Positions 1 through 10,061 of a DNA stretch of 64,000 bases are shown here, piece by piece; position 1 is the first letter of the stretch; each line of letters starts with the position of its first letter. Location: positions 1 through 64,000 of the forward strand of contig NZ_UTHA01000171.1 of the NCBI RefSeq assembly GCF_900582195.1. Direction: 5' to 3'. Made by a program: the position numbers and the translations under genes. Under the pieces are notes generated by a model. That model saw only the letters and a program-made list of their open reading frames with translations. It was not told where the DNA came from and searched no databases. Source of the DNA: Pseudomonas viridiflava (GTDB lineage: Bacteria; Pseudomonadota; Gammaproteobacteria; Pseudomonadales; Pseudomonadaceae).

Positions 1-185
1 AGAAAGTACTGGATATGATTCGACGTCCGGCGAGTGGGGATTGATGGATTGATGTTTTTTTAGTTGCTTGTGAATGTCGTTGGTAAATAGTGGCTAATAT
101 TTTCGAGATGGATTGGCAGTGTTAAAGGAAGTAGAACGTCATTCGGCTGAAGTTGTCAGTCAGTTAACTTGGTGAGGTTCTAATT

Positions 186-3100
186 GTGAATGATAAGGCC
201 CGGAATAAAGAGTTCTGGTCTTTGGCTGTTACTCTTTCCGAATGGAAGTGCAGGGGTCAAGCAGATGCCGTTGAGCGCCATTGGATTTTGGCTCAACTGG
301 AGGAAGCGTTAAGCCAATACGCAGATGATCAACAGATCAATTGGTACGGGCATGAAATAGAGTTGCAAGCGGGTTCGTCGTTGTACCAGATCTATAACCC
401 CGGCCGTCTTTTGCTTAATGATTTACTTGAAACCGGTCCGGTATTCGGTGCGATTGCCAGGGAAGGCGCAAGCGATCATGACGGACTTGTACGCGTTACG
501 TCCGACGGCAAGATGGAAGTCCGTGCGGTCAGGGGGTGGGTGGATCTGGTGGCGGCACGTCACTTTGAATACAGTGTTCCGACACAATCTGCATTGACAT
601 TGATTTCTGATATAGCAGAAGTGGCCGGTGGTTATATATGGCCTGATAACGATATAACCCTCGATCAGTGGTTTCGCTTTCATGACATAAGTTTGCCCGA
701 TAATAAGGCGAAGGTCAGGAATCTGATCGCTTTGTTCAAGTTTGATCCGCAAGTGCAAGAGCCGGGAGACTACTGGGAGCACTTTCAAGCAGAAGGCGAG
801 GAATTGCTCGAATTAACCGAGGAACAGTTTTCAGCTATCCGTAATGCGACTGCCAAATTGATGCCGAAAAGAAAACTCCTCACGGCCCTTTACAATGTAA
901 GCGGTCGCGCCGCTGTCACGCATGACACTGCGGCTCAACGGGTGATCGAACTGGTCAATTATCCAATTGCCCTGAGTCTCGCCAGCGACTATTTGAAAGA
1001 ACTGGGCTGGTTCGGGGTAGACAAGGGACAAAAGGCCTCCGATGACATCCTTCGGCAATTGCTGATGACGGCGATGTTGCTGGATCTGGATCCATCGATT
1101 GGTCACGGCATACAACGCAATCATGTTGCCGGACTTGATCTGTACGCGCCGAACAATGTGGATCGTCACCCCTCGGTCGTGCTTGAGGAACTGACGGCTG
1201 TGCTGCGAACCCGACAATGGGTTGAGGCTGGTCTTGAACCATTGGCAGCGCACTTGCTATTGGCACGCAACGCACCGGAGTTTCTGGTCAGGGATATTCC
1301 GTCCTCGATTACCCTGGGCTCGATTGGGTGGCTCAATTTCTGCCGAGCCGTGATGCTGGTCGAGACACTGAAAACCGGTGCAACGCGCGTCATGACGTAT
1401 GCGCAGATCATGACGTACGGCGAACTTGAACCGGTCAGTGAGTCGCACAAGCATAAGCGTGATCTGGCCCTGATCGACCCGATCGTCGATTGGGCACTGG
1501 TCAACCAGATTGTGACGTGCGCTGAACTTGTGCAGGCCGAGGAAGCCACTACCCGACGTTCAATTGAGGCATTCGAGCAACACTCGGAAACATTCGCTCA
1601 AATTGCCAAGGCATTTTCGACGCCGTTACCTGACAGAGCGAAGATCGCCCGAGCGGCGTTGCAAGTCGCCGCACCGGGTTGTGACACCCTGGACGAAAAA
1701 GCACTGTCCGAAACAGGCGGCCAGCAGGTCATGTCCATGGTCGACCTGCATCAGTCGGGCGATTTGGTCACCGGCCAATGGGATAGACGAAACGTGCGCC
1801 TGATCACGAACGGTGTTTCCCAGCCTGCTATCAACTACAACCGGTCCGGTGTGAGTATTTACAAACGCTATCCGGGCTTGCTGACACTTGGATCCTGTGA
1901 CGAGGAAATGGATCGTCAGCTAGCGGTGCATTTCAATGAGTTGAATCGCGCCATGTCATCCACCGTGAAACTGACTTTGGCGCAGATGCCAGAGGCGGAT
2001 CTGCAAGTCTTCATGAATGCCGATATTCACTTCCTCACGGTACGCGAGTCCGCCGTTTATTCTAAGTCGTGCCGGCTCAGTGGCCCCCTGAAAATTGATA
2101 CCGACCAGGAAACCCGACAAAGCCGAGATGCCGCTACGGGGCGTTTTGGCATTGTGATGTTTGCCTCTGGCGAGCATGCCGACATCTGTTATGAACTGTT
2201 CACTTCACGCGCAGAGACTCGAAAAAATGACGCCTTGGCGGCTTTCATCAAACGCGAGCGAAAACTGCAACAACGTTCAAGGATGAGCGCCAGTGCGGAT
2301 TTGACGTTGCCCCTGAGCATTACAGCAACTCAAAGCCTTCCGCTCGATATCAAACGCTATACCCATGCGGCTGCCGAAGATCCCTCGATTACCAGCAGTC
2401 TGGCCATTATCGATAATTTCGGCATGCTGAACGGACCGCAAACACCTTCGACGCCAAAGGCAGGCTTCTATCAAAAATTCAACCACCCGAATATCGAGCG
2501 TATCGCCAGGTTCCTGGTTGAAAACCGACCCTATCTGAATAAAAACGAGCTGAGGGAACTGGTACGCGTACCGACGCCGCTGGAACTCTCCAGGGAGGAG
2601 GGCGAGCGACTGCTGACTTATTTCATCGACTTGGTAGTGCCTTTCAAAAAGTGCATCGAGGATATTGCTTCGGGTGAACATGACAAGGCGGTGGATGGGA
2701 TCTATGGATGTTTGATGGATGGCATCGGCCTGGTAGGAACGGTGGCGGGAGCTGGCTCCAAAGCGTTGAGCATTTGCGCCAAGGCTATTTCAACGACAGC
2801 CAAAGCGGCGCGTTTCACCCGGTTGGCGCTCACCTCGGCCATTTCCCTTTTCAATCCGCTGGATGGGGTGCCTTCGGGCATACAGGCGGGCGGCAAACTG
2901 GTGCAAAAGGGCTTTTTGCGCTTTAACAAAAACAGCCATGAACTCGTTGCCAAGGCGAACAGCCAGTTGCACGGACTCAGTGGTCGCCGGCAATCCTTTG
3001 ATCTGATCAGTACTGCCGAGAGTGCGCATCTGGGAGTGGGGCAATGGCAGCCACGTGGAACCACCGGCAACGTCGTTACAGTTCTGGCTGCACGCAGTGG

Positions 3101-3953
3101 CAACAAATGGTACGCCTTGAACCGTCGTGGCAATCTGTGGGGGAAACCACTGACAGGCTTCGCCTATCAAGCGCCTCTACAGTTGCCGTACTCACCCAAA
3201 ACGCTGCCGGCAAGCTACACGCGCAACTTCATCGAAAAAAGCCTGCCCCGTGCTCGGGCGAAGATCGATAACGCCATCGAAGTCATCAGCCGACACGAAT
3301 TCAAGCGAGATGGCGATCTGCTGATGAAGGCACTGTTCGGTAACACTTCGCATATGGCGATTGATCGACTGGTGAATTATCTACGGTTGATTCGCTTCGA
3401 CTTTGCTGGCTTCTCAATGAGCAATACGCTACTCGATGCGTTCAAGAATAACGAGACAATCGCCTCTTTTGACATGAACAACTACAAGCGTTGGAAAAAC
3501 GCCAGCTCCAGCGACGCGGCCGATATTGCGTTTGTCCAGATTTACACTCAAAACCTGAACAAGCATTTCATCAACCTTGGCTTCAATCATGATGTGGTGG
3601 CAGACGACCTGATCCATGAACTGTTCCACGGTAGTGCACAGACCGCGGATGTTGGCTACGCCACCGACACAGAGCATCAAAGCAACACTGGCCAGCGGCT
3701 GGATGTGGCGCAACTGCTGAATCTTGCGTCCGGCAACCTGGCTGTGGCGGACTCGATCGCGAGTTACCATAGTGTGTCCGAAGCCTTCGAAAATGCTGAC
3801 TCTCTCGCGGTTGCCACCTCGTTACTGAGTCAAATGGCTACGGACAAAGCTACATTCGACCGCAACATGACGATCATTCGCGACGCACTCGACGCCAGTG
3901 GCGGTAGAGGGATTGCTCAACCGGTGGTCATTACGCTGAACAAACCCCGCTGA
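186..3953 (+). CDS. Large putative toxin-like protein with C-terminal aspzincin-type metallopeptidase motif
   Basis: The protein is 1255 aa with a GTG start preceded by GAGG about nine bases upstream. No N-terminal signal peptide is visible. Residues about 837-895 form a Gly/Ala-rich hydrophobic stretch (IGLVGTVAGAG and following) that could insert into a membrane. The C-terminal part has HELFH at 1144-1148, followed by T-A-D-V-G-Y with Asp1155, and later an F-E-N-A-D-S segment. This is the arrangement of M35/aspzincin peptidases, where two His and an Asp bind zinc and a NAD(S) motif follows. The rest resembles the very large, poorly characterised 'dermonecrotic toxin'-type proteins common in Pseudomonas. 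That family link is recalled from general knowledge. Protease and toxin functions are inferred. No immunity gene or secretion system sits beside it, and the upstream 185 bases show no other gene. Confidence 0.6.
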   Translation: MNDKARNKEFWSLAVTLSEWKCRGQADAVERHWILAQLEEALSQYADDQQINWYGHEIELQAGSSLYQIYNPGRLLLNDLLETGPVFGAIAREGASDHDGLVRVTSDGKMEVRAVRGWVDLVAARHFEYSVPTQSALTLISDIAEVAGGYIWPDNDITLDQWFRFHDISLPDNKAKVRNLIALFKFDPQVQEPGDYWEHFQAEGEELLELTEEQFSAIRNATAKLMPKRKLLTALYNVSGRAAVTHDTAAQRVIELVNYPIALSLASDYLKELGWFGVDKGQKASDDILRQLLMTAMLLDLDPSIGHGIQRNHVAGLDLYAPNNVDRHPSVVLEELTAVLRTRQWVEAGLEPLAAHLLLARNAPEFLVRDIPSSITLGSIGWLNFCRAVMLVETLKTGATRVMTYAQIMTYGELEPVSESHKHKRDLALIDPIVDWALVNQIVTCAELVQAEEATTRRSIEAFEQHSETFAQIAKAFSTPLPDRAKIARAALQVAAPGCDTLDEKALSETGGQQVMSMVDLHQSGDLVTGQWDRRNVRLITNGVSQPAINYNRSGVSIYKRYPGLLTLGSCDEEMDRQLAVHFNELNRAMSSTVKLTLAQMPEADLQVFMNADIHFLTVRESAVYSKSCRLSGPLKIDTDQETRQSRDAATGRFGIVMFASGEHADICYELFTSRAETRKNDALAAFIKRERKLQQRSRMSASADLTLPLSITATQSLPLDIKRYTHAAAEDPSITSSLAIIDNFGMLNGPQTPSTPKAGFYQKFNHPNIERIARFLVENRPYLNKNELRELVRVPTPLELSREEGERLLTYFIDLVVPFKKCIEDIASGEHDKAVDGIYGCLMDGIGLVGTVAGAGSKALSICAKAISTTAKAARFTRLALTSAISLFNPLDGVPSGIQAGGKLVQKGFLRFNKNSHELVAKANSQLHGLSGRRQSFDLISTAESAHLGVGQWQPRGTTGNVVTVLAARSGNKWYALNRRGNLWGKPLTGFAYQAPLQLPYSPKTLPASYTRNFIEKSLPRARAKIDNAIEVISRHEFKRDGDLLMKALFGNTSHMAIDRLVNYLRLIRFDFAGFSMSNTLLDAFKNNETIASFDMNNYKRWKNASSSDAADIAFVQIYTQNLNKHFINLGFNHDVVADDLIHELFHGSAQTADVGYATDTEHQSNTGQRLDVAQLLNLASGNLAVADSIASYHSVSEAFENADSLAVATSLLSQMATDKATFDRNMTIIRDALDASGGRGIAQPVVITLNKPR

Positions 3954-4001
3954 CGACCAGCGCTGCCACCAGCGTTTATCGTCAGAGGGGCAGCGCCCGA
4001 T

Positions 4002-5957
<1,956 letters not shown>

Positions 5958-6019
5958 TGGTCGCCTCTTGTTTTATTCATGCATAAGGTCGAGCGTACCC
6001 ACATAGGGGGATGGCTGTG

Positions 6020-6793
6020 CTATTGGGCCAGCCATCCACCGTCGATATTCCACGCCGCCCCACGCACCTGACTACCGGCCTCGCTGCACAAGAAAAGCAC
6101 CAGCTCGCCCAGATGCTGCGGCGTGACGAACTCCAGCGACGGCTGTTTCTCGGCCAGCAAATCATGCTGCGCCTGCTGCGGGTCGACACCCTTGGCCGCT
6201 CGGTCATCAATCTGCTTCTGCACCAGCGGGGTCAGCACCCAGCCTGGGCAGATCGCGTTGCACGTAACGTTACTGGTCGCGGTTTCCAGGCCGACCACTT
6301 TGGTCAAACCGATCACGCCGTGCTTGGCGGCCACATAAGCCGCTTTGCCGGTCGAGCCGACCTGGCCATGCACGGAGGCGATATTGATGATCCGCCCCCA
6401 ACCTTTGGCGCGCATCCCCGGCAGGCTCAAACGTGTGCTGTGAAACACCGAAGACAGATTGATGGCGATGATCGAATCCCAGCGCTCGACGGGAAATTCC
6501 TCCACGGCGGCGACATGCTGGATGCCGGCGTTGTTGACCAGAATGTCGACACCGCCGAACTCGCGCTCGGCGTAGGCGATCATGTCGGCGATTTGCGCTG
6601 CGTCACTGACGTCCGCCGGATGATGGCCGACCTTGCCGCCGAACCGGGCGACTTCGGCGATGACTTTCGAGGCATCACCAAAGCCGTTGAGAATCAGATT
6701 CGCGCCTGCCTTGGCCAGGCTCAGCGCGATGCCCAGGCCGATGCCGCTGGTGGAGCCGGTAACCAGTGCGGTCTTGCCGGAAAGAGTCGTCAT
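6020..6793 (-). CDS. bdhA: 3-hydroxybutyrate dehydrogenase (short-chain dehydrogenase)
   Basis: This is a 257-aa NAD-dependent SDR enzyme that oxidises 3-hydroxybutyrate to acetoacetate. It has the cofactor motif T-G-S-T-S-G-I-G at residues 12-19, N-N-A-G at 87-90, and the catalytic Ser140, Tyr153 and Lys157 (Y-V-A-A-K). The chosen ATG (MTTLSGK) is preceded by GAGG five bases away. The frame extends five codons further upstream but without a ribosome-binding site. It lies seven bases after the permease stop and upstream of aacS, so the three genes form one transcript for ketone-body use. The specific substrate is inferred from this neighbourhood and overall resemblance. Confidence 0.92.
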   Translation of the reverse strand: MTTLSGKTALVTGSTSGIGLGIALSLAKAGANLILNGFGDASKVIAEVARFGGKVGHHPADVSDAAQIADMIAYAEREFGGVDILVNNAGIQHVAAVEEFPVERWDSIIAINLSSVFHSTRLSLPGMRAKGWGRIINIASVHGQVGSTGKAAYVAAKHGVIGLTKVVGLETATSNVTCNAICPGWVLTPLVQKQIDDRAAKGVDPQQAQHDLLAEKQPSLEFVTPQHLGELVLFLCSEAGSQVRGAAWNIDGGWLAQ

Positions 6794-6800
6794 GAATACC

Positions 6801-8192
6801 TCACACAATGCCAGTAGCGTAGAAAGTGCCGATCACTACGAAAACCGCCAGGGTCTTGATCAGCGTAATACAGAAAATGTCTTTATAGGCTTCGCGGTGG
6901 GTCAGGCCGGTGACCGCTAACAAAGTGATGACCGCGCCATTGTGCGGCAGGGTGTCCATGCCGCCGCTGGCCATCGCGGCCACGCGGTGCAGCACTTCGA
7001 GCGGAATGTTCGCCGCGTGGGCCGCACTGATGAACTGCTCGGACATCGCCGCCAGCGCAATGCTCATACCGCCCGATGCGGACCCGGTGATGCCAGCGAG
7101 CAGGGTCACGGTGATGGCTTCGTTGACCAGCGGATTGGGGATTTGCTTGAGCCAGTCAGCCAACACCAGAAAGCCCGGCAGCGATGCGATCACCGCGCCG
7201 AAACCGTATTCCGACGCGGTGTTCATCGCCGCCAGCAATGCACCGCTGACCGCGCTTTTGCTGCCTTCGGCGAGCTTGCTGCGAATCGCCTGAAAGCCGA
7301 ACGCGAGGACCATCAGAATGCCGACCAGCAACGCCGCCTGCACCGCCCAGATCGCGGTGAGTTTGGCGATTTCGGTGGTGACTGGCGTGGTCATGCCCGG
7401 CAGCGCGAGGCTGTGGGTCTTGCCGTACCACTGTGGAATCCACTGGGTGAACAGCAGGTTCATGATGCCCACCGCCAGCAACGGTGACAGAGCAATCCAC
7501 GGGTTTGGCAGCTTCAGATCTTCAGCGGTTTCCGGCTCGTTGCGCAATTCAGTGCCGTAGCCTTCACCGGCGCGCTGCGCCTTGTTGCGTTGACGCTGAA
7601 GAAACAGCATGCCGGCGCAGAACACGAAAATCGTCCCGATCACGCCCAGCCACGGCGCCGCCCACGCGGTGGTATTGAAGAACGTGCTGGGGATGATGTT
7701 CTGGATTTGCGGCGTGCCGGGCAGGGCATCCATGGTGAACGAAAACGCGCCGAGGGCGATGGTGGCCGGGATCAGCCGTTTGGGAATATTGCTCTGGCGA
7801 AACATCTCCGCTGCGAACGGATAAACCGCGAACACAACGACGAACAACGACACGCCGCCGTAGGTGAGCAGGGCGCAGACCAGCACGATCACCAGCATCG
7901 CCTGCTTGGTGCCGAGCAAGCGGATGGCGGCGGCAACGATCGAGCGGGAGAACCCCGACAGTTCGATCAACTTGCCGAACACGGCACCGAGCAGGAACAC
8001 AGGGAAATACAGTTTGATAAAGCCGACCATTTTCTCCATGAACACCCCGGTGAACGCAGGGGCGACGGCGGAAGGATCGGTGAGCAGGACAGCGCCAAGG
8101 GCGGCAATCGGGGCGAAGAGGATAACGCTGTAGCCACGGTAGGCAGCCAGCATCAGCAGCGCAAGGGCTGCCAAGGCAATGATCACACTCAT
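6801..8192 (-). CDS. GntP-family permease, probable 3-hydroxybutyrate/hydroxy-acid uptake
   Basis: The protein is 463 aa and hydrophobic throughout, with about 12 membrane segments. It opens with M-S-V-I-I-A-L-A-A-L-A-L-L and contains G-T-P-Q-I-Q-N and the Gly-rich T-G-S-A-S-G-G-M segment of the GntP/YgbN ion-symporter family. Family members carry gluconate or other hydroxy acids with protons. Here the downstream bdhA and aacS point to 3-hydroxybutyrate or acetoacetate as substrate (inference). It is the first gene of the operon. The start lies 55 bases downstream of a sigma-54-type promoter, so expression should depend on an enhancer-binding protein. Confidence 0.85.
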   Translation of the reverse strand: MSVIIALAALALLMLAAYRGYSVILFAPIAALGAVLLTDPSAVAPAFTGVFMEKMVGFIKLYFPVFLLGAVFGKLIELSGFSRSIVAAAIRLLGTKQAMLVIVLVCALLTYGGVSLFVVVFAVYPFAAEMFRQSNIPKRLIPATIALGAFSFTMDALPGTPQIQNIIPSTFFNTTAWAAPWLGVIGTIFVFCAGMLFLQRQRNKAQRAGEGYGTELRNEPETAEDLKLPNPWIALSPLLAVGIMNLLFTQWIPQWYGKTHSLALPGMTTPVTTEIAKLTAIWAVQAALLVGILMVLAFGFQAIRSKLAEGSKSAVSGALLAAMNTASEYGFGAVIASLPGFLVLADWLKQIPNPLVNEAITVTLLAGITGSASGGMSIALAAMSEQFISAAHAANIPLEVLHRVAAMASGGMDTLPHNGAVITLLAVTGLTHREAYKDIFCITLIKTLAVFVVIGTFYATGIV

Positions 8193-8247
8193 GGTGTGTC
8201 TCTCCAGAATTGTTGTTTTTGTGGGTGGAACGGTGGTGAGAGGCGTT

Positions 8248-8263
8248 AGCGAGATCTGTGCCA
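8248..8263 (-). promoter_or_regulatory. Sigma-54 (-24/-12) promoter of the hydroxybutyrate operon
   Basis: On the minus strand the site reads TGGCAC-N5-TCGCT. This matches the sigma-54 consensus TGGCAC-N5-TTGCW at every position but one, with the exact GG-to-GC spacing. It lies about 55 bases before the permease ATG. A sigma-54 enhancer-binding protein is encoded immediately upstream, which supports the assignment. Confidence 0.75.
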
Positions 8264-8326
8264 GCTATCTAACACATTGAAATATAAAGATATTATTGTA
8301 ATAGCAGGGCGGTTTTCAAAGTTTCT

Positions 8327-8342
8327 GTCTCATTATTGAGAC
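8327..8342. promoter_or_regulatory. Candidate enhancer-binding (UAS) palindrome
   Basis: A perfect palindrome GTCTCA-N4-TGAGAC lies about 65 bases upstream of the -24 element, the position expected of an upstream activator site. It is a plausible target for the neighbouring PAS-AAA-Fis regulator. Binding is inferred. Confidence 0.5.
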
Positions 8343-8354
8343 CGTATTCAGCCG

Positions 8355-8435
8355 AAAAGATCGCAGCCTTCGGCAGCGCCTACAGTGCGGATGCAAAATT
8401 TCCCCTGTAGGAGCTGCCGCAGGCCGCGATCTTTT
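8355..8435. repeat. Inverted pair of extragenic palindromes
   Basis: Two 31-base units, 8355-8385 and 8405-8435, are near-perfect inverted copies of one another. Each carries a GATCGC(A/G)GCC and CTACAG core, and they are separated by 19 bases. This is the 'CTGTAGGAGCTGCCG' REP-type element common between pseudomonad genes. It sits between the operon promoter region and the regulator 3' end and could form a long hairpin. Confidence 0.8.
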
Positions 8436-8487
8436 GATCTTGAAATGATTAATCTAAAAAAAGAGATAAGCGTCTCTTTGTGGAGAC

Positions 8488-9894
8488 TCAAGCAATCCCC
8501 AATGCCACCATCTTCTTGTACAACGTCGACCGCCCAAGCTCCAATCGAGCCGCTGCCTCCGGCACGTTCCCCGCACATTGCGCAAGGGTTGCCTGAATCA
8601 ATTGCCGATCAAAACGCTCCCGCGCCTGAGCAAATGTCTCGCCAGCCAGTGTCTCCACGGTATCCACCGACGCACGCTCAACCGGCGTCAGTGTGCCAAT
8701 CGCCGCACGAATATCCTGCTCGGTCAGCATCAAGTCATCACTGAGCAACGCCGCCCGTTCGAGCACATTACGCAGTTCGCGAATGTTCCCCGGCCAAGCG
8801 TGTTGCCCGAGCAGTTCTAGAGCATCACGGTGCAGCTCATGCTGACTGCGCAGCTCTTCAAGGATCGCTTCGCTGAGCGCCGGCAGATCATCCAGACGAT
8901 CCCGTAACGGCGGCACCTGGATCGGCAACACATTGAGGCGGTAGTACAAATCGGCGCGGAACTCACCGCGTTTGATCGCCGCTTGCAGATCGGTCGAAGT
9001 GGCGGCAATCACGCGCACGTCGCTTTGAATCACCTCGTTGGAGCCGACCGGCTCGAACTCCTTTTCCTGCAACACGCGCAGCAGTTTGCTTTGCAGCGGC
9101 AACGGCATGTCGCCGATCTCGTCGAGGAATAACGTGCCGCCCTGGGCTATCTGCAACTTGCCGGTGCGACCCTTGCGGTCGGCGCCGGTGAACGCACCGG
9201 GCGCCGTGCCGAAAAACTCCGCTTCCAGCAGTGCCTCGGGAATCGCTGCGCTGTTGATACTGACGAACGCTTTGTGCGCCCGTGGCGAGGCGCTGTGAAT
9301 AGCCTGGGCCAGCAACTCTTTGCCGGTGCCGGTTTCGCCAAGCAGCAACACCGGCGACTCGGCGCTGGCACTGCGCCGGGCACGGCGTTTGACTTCCAGG
9401 CTGGCTGCGCTGGTGCCGATGAAATGGGCGAAATTGTATTTGGTCTGCCGGGCGCGCAGCAGAGAGCGGGTCGAGGCCAGCTCTTCCTGCATGCTCAAAT
9501 AACGTTTGAGCATCGGTGACAGGGTGCGCAATTCGTCGAACAGGGCAAAACCGATCGCGCCGATCACCGTGCCGGCGTCGTCATGGATCGGCAGGCGCAT
9601 CACCACCAAAGGCTCTTTCGGCGTGTCCTGCATATCCAGAAGAATAGGACGGCCGGTGCGCACGACTTCCCGCAACAAGCTGCCGGGAATCACGCTTTCA
9701 CAGGGTTTGCCGATCGCGCCTGCAGCCGACTCGAGACCGAAACGCCGGGCGTAACGTTCGTTCATCCAGACGATGTTGGCATCGCGATCGACAATCACCG
9801 TGCCTTCGCTGGACTGCTCGATGATCTCGAACAGCGAACGTATCGCCAGGGTGCGAACCCGTTGGTAGTCCTTGAGACTTTCGGTGGTGTTCAT
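8488..9894 (-). CDS. Sigma-54-dependent enhancer-binding regulator (PAS-AAA+-Fis)
   Basis: The product is 468 aa from the ATG of M-N-T-T-E-S-L. The longer open frame upstream only translates a REP element (S-E-P-A-R-E-R) and is rejected. An N-terminal PAS-like sensor (about residues 15-125) is followed by an AAA+ domain. Walker A is G-E-T-G-T-G-K-E at 186-193, the sigma-54 contact loop is GAFTGA at 233-238, and Walker B is G-G-T-L-F-L-D-E. A C-terminal Fis-type helix-turn-helix ends the protein. It is encoded beside a sigma-54-type promoter driving the permease-bdhA-aacS operon and probably activates it in response to a C4 hydroxy or keto acid. The ligand is unknown. Confidence 0.88.
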   Translation of the reverse strand: MNTTESLKDYQRVRTLAIRSLFEIIEQSSEGTVIVDRDANIVWMNERYARRFGLESAAGAIGKPCESVIPGSLLREVVRTGRPILLDMQDTPKEPLVVMRLPIHDDAGTVIGAIGFALFDELRTLSPMLKRYLSMQEELASTRSLLRARQTKYNFAHFIGTSAASLEVKRRARRSASAESPVLLLGETGTGKELLAQAIHSASPRAHKAFVSINSAAIPEALLEAEFFGTAPGAFTGADRKGRTGKLQIAQGGTLFLDEIGDMPLPLQSKLLRVLQEKEFEPVGSNEVIQSDVRVIAATSTDLQAAIKRGEFRADLYYRLNVLPIQVPPLRDRLDDLPALSEAILEELRSQHELHRDALELLGQHAWPGNIRELRNVLERAALLSDDLMLTEQDIRAAIGTLTPVERASVDTVETLAGETFAQARERFDRQLIQATLAQCAGNVPEAAARLELGRSTLYKKMVALGIA

Positions 9895-9930
9895 GGAGGC
9901 TGATCCTGATTGTATGTTGCCTGCGCCGGC

Positions 9931-10026
9931 CCTTTCGCGAGCAGGCTCGCTCCCACAGTGAACCGGGTTGTTCACAAATGTTGTAAACGACCGTGAACCT
10001 TGTGGGAGCGAGCCTGCTCGCGAAAG
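9931..10026. repeat. Inverted pair of REP elements
   Basis: Two REP units (GCGAGCAGGCTCGCTCCCACA at 9937-9957 and its inverse within 10001-10026) face each other across about 43 bases, between the regulator start and the yejF 3' end. The same element recurs at 61248-61337. It may act in mRNA stabilisation or as a gyrase/IHF site. No function is shown by the sequence. Confidence 0.88.
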
Positions 10027-10061
10027 CTTCTACCCGGTTTCGAGTCGAGCCCAGATTATGC

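Noticed and set aside
9895..9975. 27-residue N-terminal extension of the sigma-54 regulator
   Set aside because: The extension translates the REP element and its flank (S-E-P-A-R-E-R), not a protein domain.
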